Of a stretch of DNA of 64,000 bases, positions 1 to 11,600 are shown in pieces. The stretch is from the NCBI RefSeq assembly GCF_954871325.1, contig NC_088775.1:39285561-39349560 (forward strand), read 5' to 3'. Every line of letters begins with the position of its first letter. The stretch's first letter is position 1. The DNA is from Gordionus sp. m RMFG-2023. Its lineage: Eukaryota; Nematomorpha; Gordioida; Chordodea; Parachordodidae. Below the pieces are notes generated by a model. The model worked only from the letters and a program-made list of their open reading frames with translations. It was not told where the DNA came from and did not search any database. The position numbers and the translations under genes were made by a program.

Positions 1-432
1 TTTCTATCACGTGATCAAAACTATTAACCACATTAATATTATTATTTTTATAGCTTAATCAATTTTTTTTTTATAAAATGGAAATATATTTTAAAAAATT
101 CTCTCCCTTATAGAATATAACCGGAAAATGTTGGATTAATTTACTACATTTATGGCTAGTTAAAAGGGTATTTATACATCTTAACATTACATTGTAACAG
201 TTAGATATAATTATTCTTATCTGCGAATATTACATTTTGCTTATCAGAATTTTAAATTTATTTCCTTATTTAAAAATTATTCTAGTAAAAAAAGGTGATT
301 TTTTCAAATCACAAAATCATTGTGAATATGCTTTATAATTATCTTTTAATCACGAAATTTTTTAGTATGTATGATCGTATCTCCACTTTGCCATGTAAAT
401 CTGGCTGGATTGACATCTTCTTATTTTTGTGG
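1..432. other. AT-rich DNA without a gene
   Basis: I see no open frame, splice-like exon or named repeat here. It ends at the target-site copy (425-432) of the MITE that follows. Confidence 0.5.
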
Positions 433-637
433 TAATGTTAAACGGCTCGTTTTGAGCCGATTTTTAAAACTCAATATTTTAGCCAGAAAAATATTGCCTA
501 AGCCTCGAGATTTCGATAATATATTCTAGACCTTTGTTCCTTCTATGAGCAGAATCTTCAGACTTACGTAATATTTTTCAGGATAAAATATTGAGTTAGC
601 CATTTTTAAAAATCGACAGAGCCCTTTAACAACACTA
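433..637. mobile_element. hAT-type MITE (TGTTAAACGGCTC family), copy 1
   Basis: A 205-bp non-autonomous element. Its left end reads TAATGTTAAACGGCTC, and its right end is the near complement, GAGCCCTTTAACAACACTA. It is flanked by the 8-bp direct repeat TTTTGTGG (425-432) and TTTTGTGC (638-645), with one mismatch. Eight-bp duplications and this end structure fit a hAT-mobilised MITE. Related copies lie at 13648-13840 and 20673-20853. No coding capacity. Confidence 0.75.
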
Positions 638-1874
638 TTTTGTGCTTATCTATATTGGCTTTCATTTAAAAATTCATTCCTCCCATAAATTTCTTAATCT
701 TCCACCGCAAGAGAAATTTTTTCCTAAAGCCTTAGATAAATAAATCTAAGCCCATCATTTAAACTATTTAAAAATTCTGTCCCATAAAGCTCAGTCTAAT
801 CTCATTTAGATAAAATTGTATACGTCGAAGCCCTAAATTGAATAATATACAATAAAATAAAGTAAACTAGTTAGGATCGGCACTCTTCTGTAAAAGTAGA
901 TTTTTCTCCAAAACGCAAAAACGGAACCATCATGACCTATTTTATACGGCGTGATGAACCTTTTCAATTTCTCTTTGGTAATACACGAATCCAATAAAAA
1001 ATTTAGCCATTAAAATTGAAACTCCATTCATGAGCCGTTGAGTAGTCTCCTACCCATAATTATGTTGCCTGTCTAAACGTTCTAATCTTTAAAGTATTTC
1101 CCCCCCGTCTCGAATCTAATCAATCACTTTAATTAATTTTCCATTAATTTAACCCACAAGGAGGTTGAGCTCATTACAGCGTATTTTTTGTTTCAAAATT
1201 TTTTTGCTTTTATCAACAATTTAAATTTTGCTTTTTTATTTTTTAAATCTACGAGATATTACACTAATTAATGTTTGAAGAGGAGGAAAAATATAAGATT
1301 ATACTTTAGAACTAAAAAAATTCCTACCTGTTAATTGTATCGTCATAATTGATCGGAGAGGGGGTCGGTCCTTCTATTATGATTGAAAAGATATTCACAA
1401 ATACTTTGAAATTTCTTTCATAAATGATTGTTTATTTCCTTTGGTATTCTTATTATCTTATACTTTTTTCCAGGTACTCTTTTCTAAATATCTGGCCAAA
1501 AATTGCGGATTGTCTCTTTTTATAGGATATCCTCAAATTAATCAAGATGGAAATGAGAGTTCAAGTGTAGCACTGCTGTTTAATACAACGTGATGATGAT
1601 GACTTATAATCATAATAAATTATTATGTGTAATATAGCTTTAATGGTAAATTTTCCTCTAACGTTTCGGAAATAAATTAACTTACATATATCTGCAAAAT
1701 TAGTCCGATACTTTAAAAAAAATATAAAGCAATTAATCATATTTTGGCAGACAAGATGTAAATTCTAATAACCAAAACCAACCGCTGTAAATTTTTTTAT
1801 TTATAAAAAATCTGCTAAATATTTCACCTTGCTCTACTAAATGAAATAAATTGTATTTGAGACTGAAGCCTTGT
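638..1874. other. AT-rich DNA without a gene
   Basis: No exon-like GC island or recognisable coding segment on either strand. Short pyrimidine runs and a GATGATGATGA run near 1594 are the only simple features. Confidence 0.45.
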
Positions 1875-2150
1875 AAATCGACCCAAAGTCTAGCTCGGGA
1901 CCTATAATTTTAAAATAAATGGGCCGGGCTAAAATATAAAATGATCTTTTCTATTTATTTATCAAAATAAAATGATAATTAAAATTTAACTATAATTTGT
2001 GATTTCTATCTTTCAATATATATTTCTTTAATAAAACTTTGTGCTGGGCTCAGGCCTAAATAAAAAATCCGGGCCGGACCTAAATAAATAAAAATTTCTG
2101 GCCTAATAATTAAATTAACTGGGTTATAAGCTAGGTATTTCTTAAAAAAT
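1875..2150. repeat. GGCCCGG-motif dispersed repeat, degenerate
   Basis: GC-rich snatches such as GGGCCGGGCT (1921-1930) and CCGGGCCGGACC (near 2070) are spaced by pure AT. The same build is seen in the clearer MITEs at 28034-28454 and 39528-39772. Ends are not definable here, so this is probably an old copy. Confidence 0.4.
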
Positions 2151-3199
2151 TTATCTAGCCCTAAGTAAAATTAGCTAATAATTTTTCCAAATGATACAAC
2201 ATAGGACCTATAGCTTACCTCTTTTAAACGAGAAGCAACGATTTATCTTATATAAATAATATAAAATAAACCTTCGTCATATACAACTTGCTACATATCT
2301 ATCTACTTGTACGTTCAGATCAATCAATTGCGTCAACATGTAAATATTGATTATATTCAATTTAAATAAAATTTTTCTTTCACGGGATTGGAACACCAAA
2401 TCGAATGATCACTTAAATAAATAATCATATATGTTCACGATTTTTTTTTTGAACGAATAAAAAAAATATTTTTTTGCCATTGAAATCTTTATTTATTTAA
2501 TTTACAAAAAACTGAATACCTTACATAAATCGATTTGATTGAACAGATTTTACACTTAACTGCCAAATGGATTTCTGATTCTAAAATACAGGTCATCTAT
2601 TTACTTATTCCATCCATTTTGAATATCCTTGACAACTTAATTATGTATCCATTTTATAAACCAAATAATTGTGCACGAAAATAGTGACGGAACGTGAATA
2701 ACGCAATTTTAATATAAAATTTAAATACACATTATGCTTTATTAATTAGTAGATAATTTTAAAATAAATCTCCATTAAAACTTTTGTTGATTAAGATGTT
2801 TATTGAGATCAAACAAATTTGTCGCATTCTTCGATTTTTGATTCTTATGATTTTTGCGACATTCGTGTATGTTCTATTTTATCGTAATTTTGATCCCTCT
2901 GTCTTACCATAACATTGTGGTAGCACGTCGATGGTAATATTTTTTTTATTATGATTTTATGAGAGATACTAAATAGTTTTCTTACCTTTGTTTGATAATT
3001 CTTAAGTAAATAATTATTCCTGGTTTTAAGAAAAATGATAATTTTTTTTATTAGATATCTTTTTCCTATGCTTATATATTAACGCGTTACAAAATAACCT
3101 TTTACTAAAAAATCAGGTAATAGCGTTACTTACGAAAAGACACATATGAAAGTAACTTATTACCTTTTACGTTACTCATTACTTGATATTTTATGTTTT
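2151..3199. other. AT-rich DNA with GTTAC-rich stretch
   Basis: No gene is visible. From about 3080 to 3200 the motif GTTAC/GTAAC recurs (for example AGCGTTACTTACG). A similar stretch lies at about 6680-6780 and in the duplicated segment at 27880-28735, suggesting a shared dispersed repeat. Confidence 0.4.
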
Positions 3200-3492
3200 A
3201 TTGTCGTTGAATGATGAATGGCGTTCCTTTTATTTTTGACGAACTTTGAACATGAACGCGTTCCTTTATTTTGACTAACGCGTTCGAATTTAACGATTGT
3301 TCAATTAAAAACTCTTTATTTTTATTTATTTGAAAAATTTAATATTAATCCGAATTTTTAAGAAAAAAGTCTTATATTTTATAATCAGCTGTTTTTCTTT
3401 TTTCACATTTCAATTTTTTAAACACGCCGTTATTATAGTTTATTAATTTGAATAATTTTGTTTTTATTTTAATTTAATAGATTAGCATAAAC

Positions 3493-3696
3493 ATGGATAT
3501 TATTATTTCATCATCATCTGATTCTGAAAATTATAAATCAGATGAATTAACATTACCATGGCCCAAATATGTTAAATATTTTACAGTAACATCCTATATT
3601 GAAGGAACTAATTCAATACTTACCAAATGTAAAATGTGCCCAAAAAGTATTATATTAGTTTCAAAATCTTCAAGTCCAATTTTAAACGACATTTGA
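3493..3696 (+). pseudogene. hAT transposase N-terminus (BED zinc finger), truncated
   Basis: A 67-residue open frame. After an acidic Ser-rich start it reads LPWPKYVKYFT and then a CKMCP cysteine pair, as in the BED zinc fingers that open hAT transposases. The His half of the finger is lost because the frame stops soon after ILNDI. Expected function was DNA binding at element ends. Together with the dimerisation segment at 4228-4373 it represents one internally deleted transposase gene. Confidence 0.6.
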
Positions 3697-4227
3697 TTGT
3701 AATATTAATAATTTTATTTTATATAATATAACTAAGCAAATCATTAAATTTGAAGAAAACAGTATTTAGGGTATTTGACCCCAACACAAAAGTTATTTTG
3801 AAATTAAATTAATAAAAATTAGTGGCCTAAAAATGGTCAACCATTGATAGACGCAGTATTAAATGGGATTAATAATAAATATTAAATGGGATTAATAATA
3901 AGTATTATCAAATCAATTACATATATTTTATTTTTTTAAAGATTTGAACATATATATGAAGATCAATATGTTCTTTCTGCAATTATACATCCAGTATTCA
4001 AGATTCAATGGCCATCGTAAAACTTCCACAGAATGAATCTATGAAAAATAAACTTATAGCGTTATTGAAAAAATGCATTGAAAACCTAGAAATTATAATG
4101 CAAAAATTGTTAATTTCGAGATATCCTTTTTTTTATAGAGAAAGTAGAAGATGAATTGGAGGAGGATTACTTATCTCAATTTTTTGAAGCAAAGGACAAA
4201 ATAATAAATGTTTTTAATAAATTCCTA

Positions 4228-4373
4228 AAATAGTTGTTTATTAAGTATAATACCGCAATCCCCTCATCTACCCCTGTAGAGCGCGTTTTTAATATAGCTA
4301 ATGCCGTATTAACTGCCAAGCGTTCCTGTCTATCACATAAAAATCTTGAAAAACAATTGTTATTAAAAATTAA
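4228..4373 (+). pseudogene. hAT transposase C-terminal dimerisation segment
   Basis: The frame reads IKYNTAIPSSTPVERVFN and continues with LTAKRSCLSHKNLEKQLL. This is the classic hAT C-terminal dimerisation motif (short aliphatic run, P-[SA]-S-[ST]-x-VER-x-F, then a KR-S-x-L block). It is cut by insertion of the nested hAT at 4374; matching frame resumes beyond the target-site copy at 5896. Confidence 0.75.
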
Positions 4374-5895
4374 CAGAGTTGTTAAAAGATACTTTTTAAC
4401 TGGATCTAGATACAGATACAGATACATAGTCTCAAAAGTTATCTAGATACAGATACAGCGTCTAAAAAGTTATCAAGATACAGATACAATTTTTAAATGT
4501 ATCTGTATATAGATACATTTTTTTATGCTCTTATAGGTTTGCATAAACCTAAATTAATATTATATTGTAAAAATTCATGAAATGAGCTAAAAATTTATTG
4601 ACGCGATATAACATTTATCAGAATATAACTAAAATTATAATTTTAATATAATATATGAAAATATATGATTAAATAATTATTAGATTTCAGTAATAAAATA
4701 TTTTCAAAATTTTGATCATTTAGGCATCCTCGTTTATCTGTGAAGACATTTTTAGCAACACTAAATAGTCTTTCCACAGGGGCGCTTGAAGGAATTGTAG
4801 TGTTATATTTAATAAATAACAATTTTATATCAGTTCTTTAAAAATGCTAAAATCTCTACATTTATTTTTGAAAAAGTTATTTAAAATTTGTTGATTTAGA
4901 AATTATATCTGCTGTAGGGTACTGAAAAAAATCTGAAATTAAATTATTTTTTTTTTTGGCAGGTTATTTGCTTGCAGTCAGTTGATGACTTTGATAATTC
5001 ACCAGCTAATCTTTGTATCAATTGTTTTCTTTTATAATGGCTGCATGCCATCTATAATAAAAGCAATAATTAAATCATCTAAAGTGCCTTGAGTTTAAGT
5101 CAAAGGTCTTTTAGCAAAAATATTATTGGAGGATGAGCCTTGCCAATATTTTCTTTAGTAATTTATTTTCCTTCCCCTTTTTTATTTTTGTTAACAAGGT
5201 TGGATATTTTCTCTTAAAATTTTAATTAGAATTTTAAATATATAATATCTATACCCTTATGTGCTTCACGATATTGCACGTTGAAGTCATACTGACGGAT
5301 ATTTTTGTATTTTTAGGTAGACACGGGAAACCTTTTACCATCAGAGAATTAATTGTTTTCTTTGTTTTGAGATATTATTTTAAAATATGCACAATTTGGC
5401 CATGGTAAAGCAATAGAACTTGTTGCTTCCTCTTCTTCATCGATATAGATCTAAATAAATATATAAACTTAAAAATTTAGTTATAAAATAAAATTTACCA
5501 TTTCCATATTGTAATATTAAAATTTGTATGGTTTATTGATAAACTAGGACATAATATTTAAATTAATGAATATTTATATATATTTTTTATATATAAGTTT
5601 TAATATTTTATGTATATATAATTCTTTATTATAGTATTAATAAATATTAATATATAATATATATATATTTATTTATTTCATAAGCTCATATGAAATAAAA
5701 TAAATTTTACAGTCAAATATTTTTATTTATAATAAAAAAAGGGGTATATAAAATGTATCTTAAAAAGTATCTAAAAACAGATACAGATACCTCTAAAAAA
5801 ATATCTAGATACAGATACAGATACCTTTCTAAAAAATCTATCTTGATACAGATACAGATACTACATTTTTATATCTAGATACTTTAACAACTCTG
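4374..5895 (-). mobile_element. Nested hAT transposon with 8-bp target duplication
   Basis: A 1522-bp element. Its ends are inverted (CAGAGTTGTTAAAAGATAC and GATACTTTAACAACTCTG). It is flanked by a perfect 8-bp direct repeat AAAATTAA (4366-4373 and 5896-5903). Just inside both ends lie repeated GATACAGATACAG motifs, the subterminal repeats typical of hAT transposase binding. On the minus strand about 4720-4850 reads IKYNTTIPSSAPVERLFS, its own decayed dimerisation domain; the rest of the transposase is not readable. It landed within the dimerisation domain of an older hAT. Confidence 0.85.
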
Positions 5896-6182
5896 AAAAT
5901 TAATAAGAAAATTTTTTATATAAATAAAAATATCTTTTTTTCGCTATATTATATATTATATTTTTTTTTCCGGTCATGTGTTACTTTATTTGAATATTTA
6001 CATTTATAATTATATTATCAAAAATAATTTTTTATCATGGCTAATATATTGCGTTAAAAAATATAAGACATTTATTTATAATAAATTAAATTTATAAAAT
6101 TTTGAACGAACGTGAACGTGTTCGATTTTTCTAAATGAACGCGAACGCGTTCGATTTTTTTATAGAAATTTTTACAGCACTG

Positions 6183-7256
6183 TCTTTTAATGTTTAGGTC
6201 TTTTTAAAATAAATTACAAGTATCTCATTTCTTTCTTTTTTTCTTCTGTAATTTTTGTGGCTTATTGGATGTAGTTATATTAGAGAAAAGCTTGTGAGGA
6301 TAAAATGTGAATTATTTTCATCATTACCTTAAAGACAAATGAATAAAATACAGTGTTTGCATATGTGCCAAGACTCATTCCCTATAATAAGAAAAAGTGT
6401 TTTTTTGTGATAAGGATATGCTTGATGACTCGGATGATGAACTATCAAAATATTTCCAAATAAAAAATACATGTTTAGAAGAATTGTTTAAGAATTATAA
6501 TAAGCCATCCACAGCTCATAAACTAGTGTCCAGCACAGCAAAGAGGTGCTGAATGTTAAACGATCTTAAAAACTTTGGAAAACAATCGCCATTCAAAAAT
6601 TATATATAAATAGAAAAATCAATAATAAAAAAATTTGTGAAATTTATTTGAATTATGGCTAGTAGCTATTTTGGTACTTAGAAAGGGTAAAGTAACTTAA
6701 ACATAACGGCCTTACTATTTTTGCTGAGCAACGTGAAATGTAACGAAACGACGTTTCCTTTTTTTGAGTAAAATCTTAAAAATTAAAAGGTAAAAGATAA
6801 AGATTATATTATGTTAAAATAATAAGAATAAAATTAAAGTATAATGAAAAATAATATTCGGAATTTTTAAAATTGAATTTAATAGTAAATAAATAAGGTG
6901 TCTCCTTGTTCGAGATCTCTTTCTTGACATTCATGTCTGTGAATCTTGGAACGTATTTGATATTTTTTATTTAAAAAATCATATTATACTATGCCTGTGT
7001 TTCAGTGATTTTGGAGAATTTTTAATAATTTTTTTTTTCGACTTTCCTCATTAATTTTTATTAGATCATTAAGTACGTGATCACTTACCAGATTAAAACG
7101 AATCTATTTGCTGGAACACAACGAATTTAAACACATATCGTAAATTTTTACTCACATCGGATCTCGTACTATTACTTTCGTGGCAAGGAAGCATACAACT
7201 CGTTATTTAAATCTTACGATTATTATAAAAGAATAATATCCTATAAAACCACGATC
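6183..7256. other. Region upstream of the chondroitin gene
   Basis: No promoter can be assigned. At about 6418-6570 the + strand reads like a decayed acidic coding piece (LDDSDDELSKYFQIK), probably another transposase scrap. An in-frame TAA at 7128-7130 precedes the gene's first ATG with no other in-frame ATG between, so 7131-7256 is at least partly 5' untranslated sequence. Confidence 0.45.
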
Positions 7257-8635
7257 ATGAATGACAGCTTATCATCCTTACAACACGACCAGCCTCGCAA
7301 GGCTCTTTTAACGACCAAGTCTAACGGGTTCACCAATTACGGCATAACCAATAAAACTAGCAAGAGTGATTCATACTACCTAAACGATGAGCGCTATAAC
7401 AAAAACAATGATCAAAAGATATCGACCGAAATATCATATTATGATCTCAAACCGGAAGTTCCCCTTTCGAGTCTCTCGCCGCTAAAGTCCGAGAAGGCCT
7501 ACTTTCACGACAGCGGATATCACGAGGTATACCAAGGTGAATATCGCGAAAATGACACGAAATATTTGTTGCACTGTGGCGCCCACGACAACGTTGAATA
7601 TCATTGCGAAAAACACCTAACCTTTGATGATTATCATTCACACAAGAAAGAGACGCTTACCGCCTTTGAAATCGCACAACTTTTTTACCGCACTTCTTTC
7701 ATGTTTTTTAAACATTTTCTTTACAAAATATCCCGTTTCTTCTACTGCCTTCTCTGCCTTCGTCACACCTGTTCGGTATCCCTGACTGGGCTTTGTCTGG
7801 GAATAACTCTCGGCATGTTCTTGGGTATATATTTGGAGACATGCACTTATAATGGCAGCAATTTTGGTGAAGACTATGATATAAATTTTTATAATAAATA
7901 TCCCCCTTATTTTCCCAATAAAAACGCTCGAATTCTCGACGGCGTTAACGGACAAGCTATATTTCTGGACGATAAGGGATTCAAGAGAGGGCATCTTCGC
8001 TCTCAAGATATGGTAGAAAGATTTTCAGGCCCATTTCAATATCGATATCACTCAGCCCAAGAGGATGTGGGCTATCAGCCCCGTAGGATCATCCCTTCAC
8101 TTCACGGAGACAGGGATGATGACAAACTTCGACCTGCCGGCTCTGTCAAGCTCGTTCGCCCTTATCATTTGGCTACTGAGCTAGGCATCATCTCCAAGAC
8201 CGCTATTGTCCTCATAGCTCGTGAAGATGAGTCTTACTCTTCGAACTCTCCCTCCCCGGCTGCCCTCAACGATACAGAGACTCGGCTAACTAATTTGCTT
8301 GAACGTATTTCCGCCCTCGAAACTAGTTTGAAACGTCAATTCGCCTCCATGCGTAGTGATCAGGCATTCTCTGGCAAGACCACAGCGGGCGACGCGTTCG
8401 GCGACGAGGATGTGTTCGGCGTCAAGGACGGCTCCTTTGTTTTTCACAATTCTGTGGCCGACGACTTCGATATGAGTTCAGATACCTTGACTGCTAAATT
8501 GCGCGCTGGAGGCGGAAGTCCGCCTACGATCGGAAAGATACTCTGCTTCATCAGGGCCTCGAGCCTCGACATGGGGACCGTTCTGCACTACTACTTTCCT
8601 CATCTTCTACCACTCTTGGTCTACCCGAAAGCGAA
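7257..8635 (+). CDS. CHPF: CHPF-like exon 1: cytosolic tail, membrane anchor, stem
   Basis: Codes residues 1-459. A long, polar, low-complexity cytosolic part (1-150) leads to one membrane segment, about 172-194, which resembles the CHPF anchor (LGITLGMFLGIYLETC). VRPYHLATELGI (300-311) is the first conserved lumenal motif. A possible coiled coil follows (about 335-365). The start is the first ATG after an in-frame stop. The frame stays open to 8711, but GC content collapses at GCGAA|GTTAAT, and only that donor gives the phase needed by exon 2. Confidence 0.8.
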
Positions 8636-11600
8636 GTTAATTAAACTCATATTTGCTTTGCTATTAATATTTCTTCCTAAAATATTTTTTACAATTTATA
8701 TTATAATCTAAAATTATTTTAGGATTTTATTATAAGTGGTCGGCAATGGTTTTAAATGAGCGCACTGATTAGATTAGGTTAAATTGAAATAAAATATTAT
8801 AAAATGATTTTTAAGGTTGAAAAAGAAATAAATATATTAAAAGGCAAAATTAGAAAAATCGAGCAATTTGTTTAGCTTAAAATTCTAAGGCGCATTCTGA
8901 TCTTTGATATATTTTCCCCATGGATTGCTTTCCTTATATGTATTATCTATTATAATGTATATATTTGCATTTTTCATTTTAATATGATGGTGGTTGGTAA
9001 GGCACGCACACGCCTCTTATCCCAAGTTAAGTTTAGATATATTAAATATGCCTTTAAATATTTTTTAAAGAATAATTTTATTTATAACAAAACGTTTTGA
9101 AAATAATAACAAACACTCCTCGTACATCAGCAAATTAAACCCGAAAGAAGACGAGGGCCTAGCTCTTCACGGACTAAATTTGATGGAGGATGACAACGAA
9201 TTAAACAATCAAGACTCACTCAAACCCGAACTCGTTAACTACAAGGATAACGATCGTAGCAACCGAAAGAGGTCCAAGAGAGAGGAACACCAGGAAAATA
9301 AATTCGACACTTTCAAGAATGAACGGCTATTTCGTCGATTCGTTAAAATAGTGGCTCTCGAAGCCGACTCGCCCCAAGATTTTGTGTCAGCTACTTTGGG
9401 TCATATTGTAGACGATTATATGCATGATTTTGAATCGGTTTACATAGTTAAAGCCTCTGGCACCTACCTCAGGCTCGGCGCATTTATAGAATTTGCTGGC
9501 GGGATCCGTCGGGGGCAAGACTTATACGTGGGTCGTCCTACGGAAGACCAACTGCTAGTAGGGGGACCTAAAGAAGGTAGTACATTCACGTATCTTGCAT
9601 AGTTCTAAACTTTGGAAAATTATATCGTACAAAGCTTCTATCTTTTTTTTTGAGTTTGGGTTTGGATTAAAAAATCTATTAAGATATATGTTAGAAAATT
9701 CCCTTGTTTTATATTATGAAAAACATAAATATTTTTTTTTAAGTTAAAAGAAAATATAAAAAAAAAATGTAAAAACTCTAAATAGTATATAATTGATAAC
9801 TTTTCCAACCTTTTTAATTTTGATAAAATTTTCTATATATAGAACATCATTAGAAAGCAACGAATCCAAAATTTTAACCTCCTAATGCTAATAGTTCCTG
9901 AGATATCAATGGTCAAAAGTGCCAAAAATCCTTTTTCGAAAATGCGATTTTTAAAAATGAGATAAGCTTAAAAATAACGTTGTTAATAATAAAAATTGCA
10001 TGTCTATAACACTATTAAAGGCCTTTAGTGATATTATGGACTTTTATAAAATAATAATTTTTCCGTTTTTATTTACGTTATAAATTTTGAACCTGAAAGC
10101 TCTAGTGGTTTCGCTTTCCAAATTTTTTGAATTTAATATTTTATTATTCACTAACATTTTTTAAACTAGCTTTCAGGTTCAAAATTTTTAACTTAAATAA
10201 AAACCATAACATTTTAATAATAGGCTTTTAATAGAGTTACAAAAAATAATATATAATTTTTATTTTTAGCATCATTATTTTTCGAAAAAGGTTATTTTTG
10301 GCACTTTTAACCTTGATATCTCAGAAACTATTAGTACTTAGAGGCTATAATTTTGGATTCGATGCATTCTAATGATAGTCTCTCAGTATACAAAATTTTA
10401 TCAAAATTAAAAATATCGGGCCGAAAAGTTATCGATTGGTATGGAATTACTCAATATAGTTAAAAAATGTAAATATAAAATTGGGTTAGAGGCCTGCAAA
10501 GCCCGATCCTTTTAAAATCTTTGCACAAGTTGTTCTCCCCGACCCGAAAATATTTTTGTTGGGCCCGGCTAATTATAGTTTTTAAATAAATTTGCCCGGT
10601 CCAGCCCTGTCCCCTTATAATTTGTTTTAGAATTTGCTCGGCCATATAAAAGTTTTATGAAAAATCCAGCCCAGCTTGTTAAAGTTTTACGAAAAGTACC
10701 CCCCCCCCTCGGTCTCTTAAATCTTTTAACGAATTTTCCGGCCATCATATTTTTTAGATCTTTACCTATTTTTTTCCATGAGGTAAATTAAGGCTCTTAT
10801 ATCTTTCCTTTAAGGCTATCTATCTCTATAACAACAGTTTTATAAATCAAATACGTTTGTATCTGTATTGTGTATTTGTATTTGTATCATATAAATAAAT
10901 TGTTTAATTTTTTGTGAATTTACTTATTATTTATTGATTAATAGTATTTTAGTTAGACAGCTCTTAAAATACAAAAAAATAAGCTTATTATTTTTATTAA
11001 TATCAAATGGTATTAATTAATAAAATCAAAACATTTAGCTTGAAAAAATATATCAACATTTTAATACTCGGCCTAGCTATGATAATTTATAGACATAGCC
11101 TAGCTTGCCATTATTATAAAGAGCTTTTCAGTCGGTATCACATCAATTCGGCGCGGCGACAATTCGGCGCAGCTGCAATTCAGCGCGGCGACGATTCAAC
11201 GCAGTATCAATTCGGCGCGTATCTAATACAGCTGTAATTTATTATAAATTTATTAATATAAAAAAAAGGATGATTAAATAGAAATCATTTAATATGTAGT
11301 CCTATTAATTATTTCTTTGTATTTTTTTTACAAAAGTCTCAATTTTATTTACCATATATGTAATATCAATAAAAAAATTAATAATATCCAAAAAAATTAA
11401 CAACCAATATTTATACCGATTTCTTTGGTGGACAATTTATCACATTATAGGGTATACATATTATTTTGGCTAAGTTTTTAAAAATGACCCAAATCGGTCG
11501 TTTAACATTTTAATTTGAATTTATAAAGAGAGGTCTACTTTTCTCTGAGATTTTGCTAATTCATCTAGAATCAAATTTTTATCATAGGGCTAATCCAAAG

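Larger units (their letters stand above)
3200..6182 (+). mobile_element. Older hAT transposon relic, interrupted by a second hAT
   Basis: The two transposase ends survive in the right order: a BED-type zinc-finger start (3493-3696) and a C-terminal hAT dimerisation segment (about 4228-4373). Subterminal GAACGCGTTC-type motifs occur on both sides (3254-3290 and 6110-6165). The catalytic middle of the transposase is missing, so the copy is non-autonomous. Outer limits are approximate; the right limit is placed at CAGCACTG near 6182. A second hAT sits inside at 4374-5895. Confidence 0.6.

Noticed and set aside
8636-8711. Extension of exon 1 to the stop at 8711
   Set aside because: Sequence becomes purely AT with a Leu/Ile/Phe run, and the phase needed for exon 2 is met at 8635.
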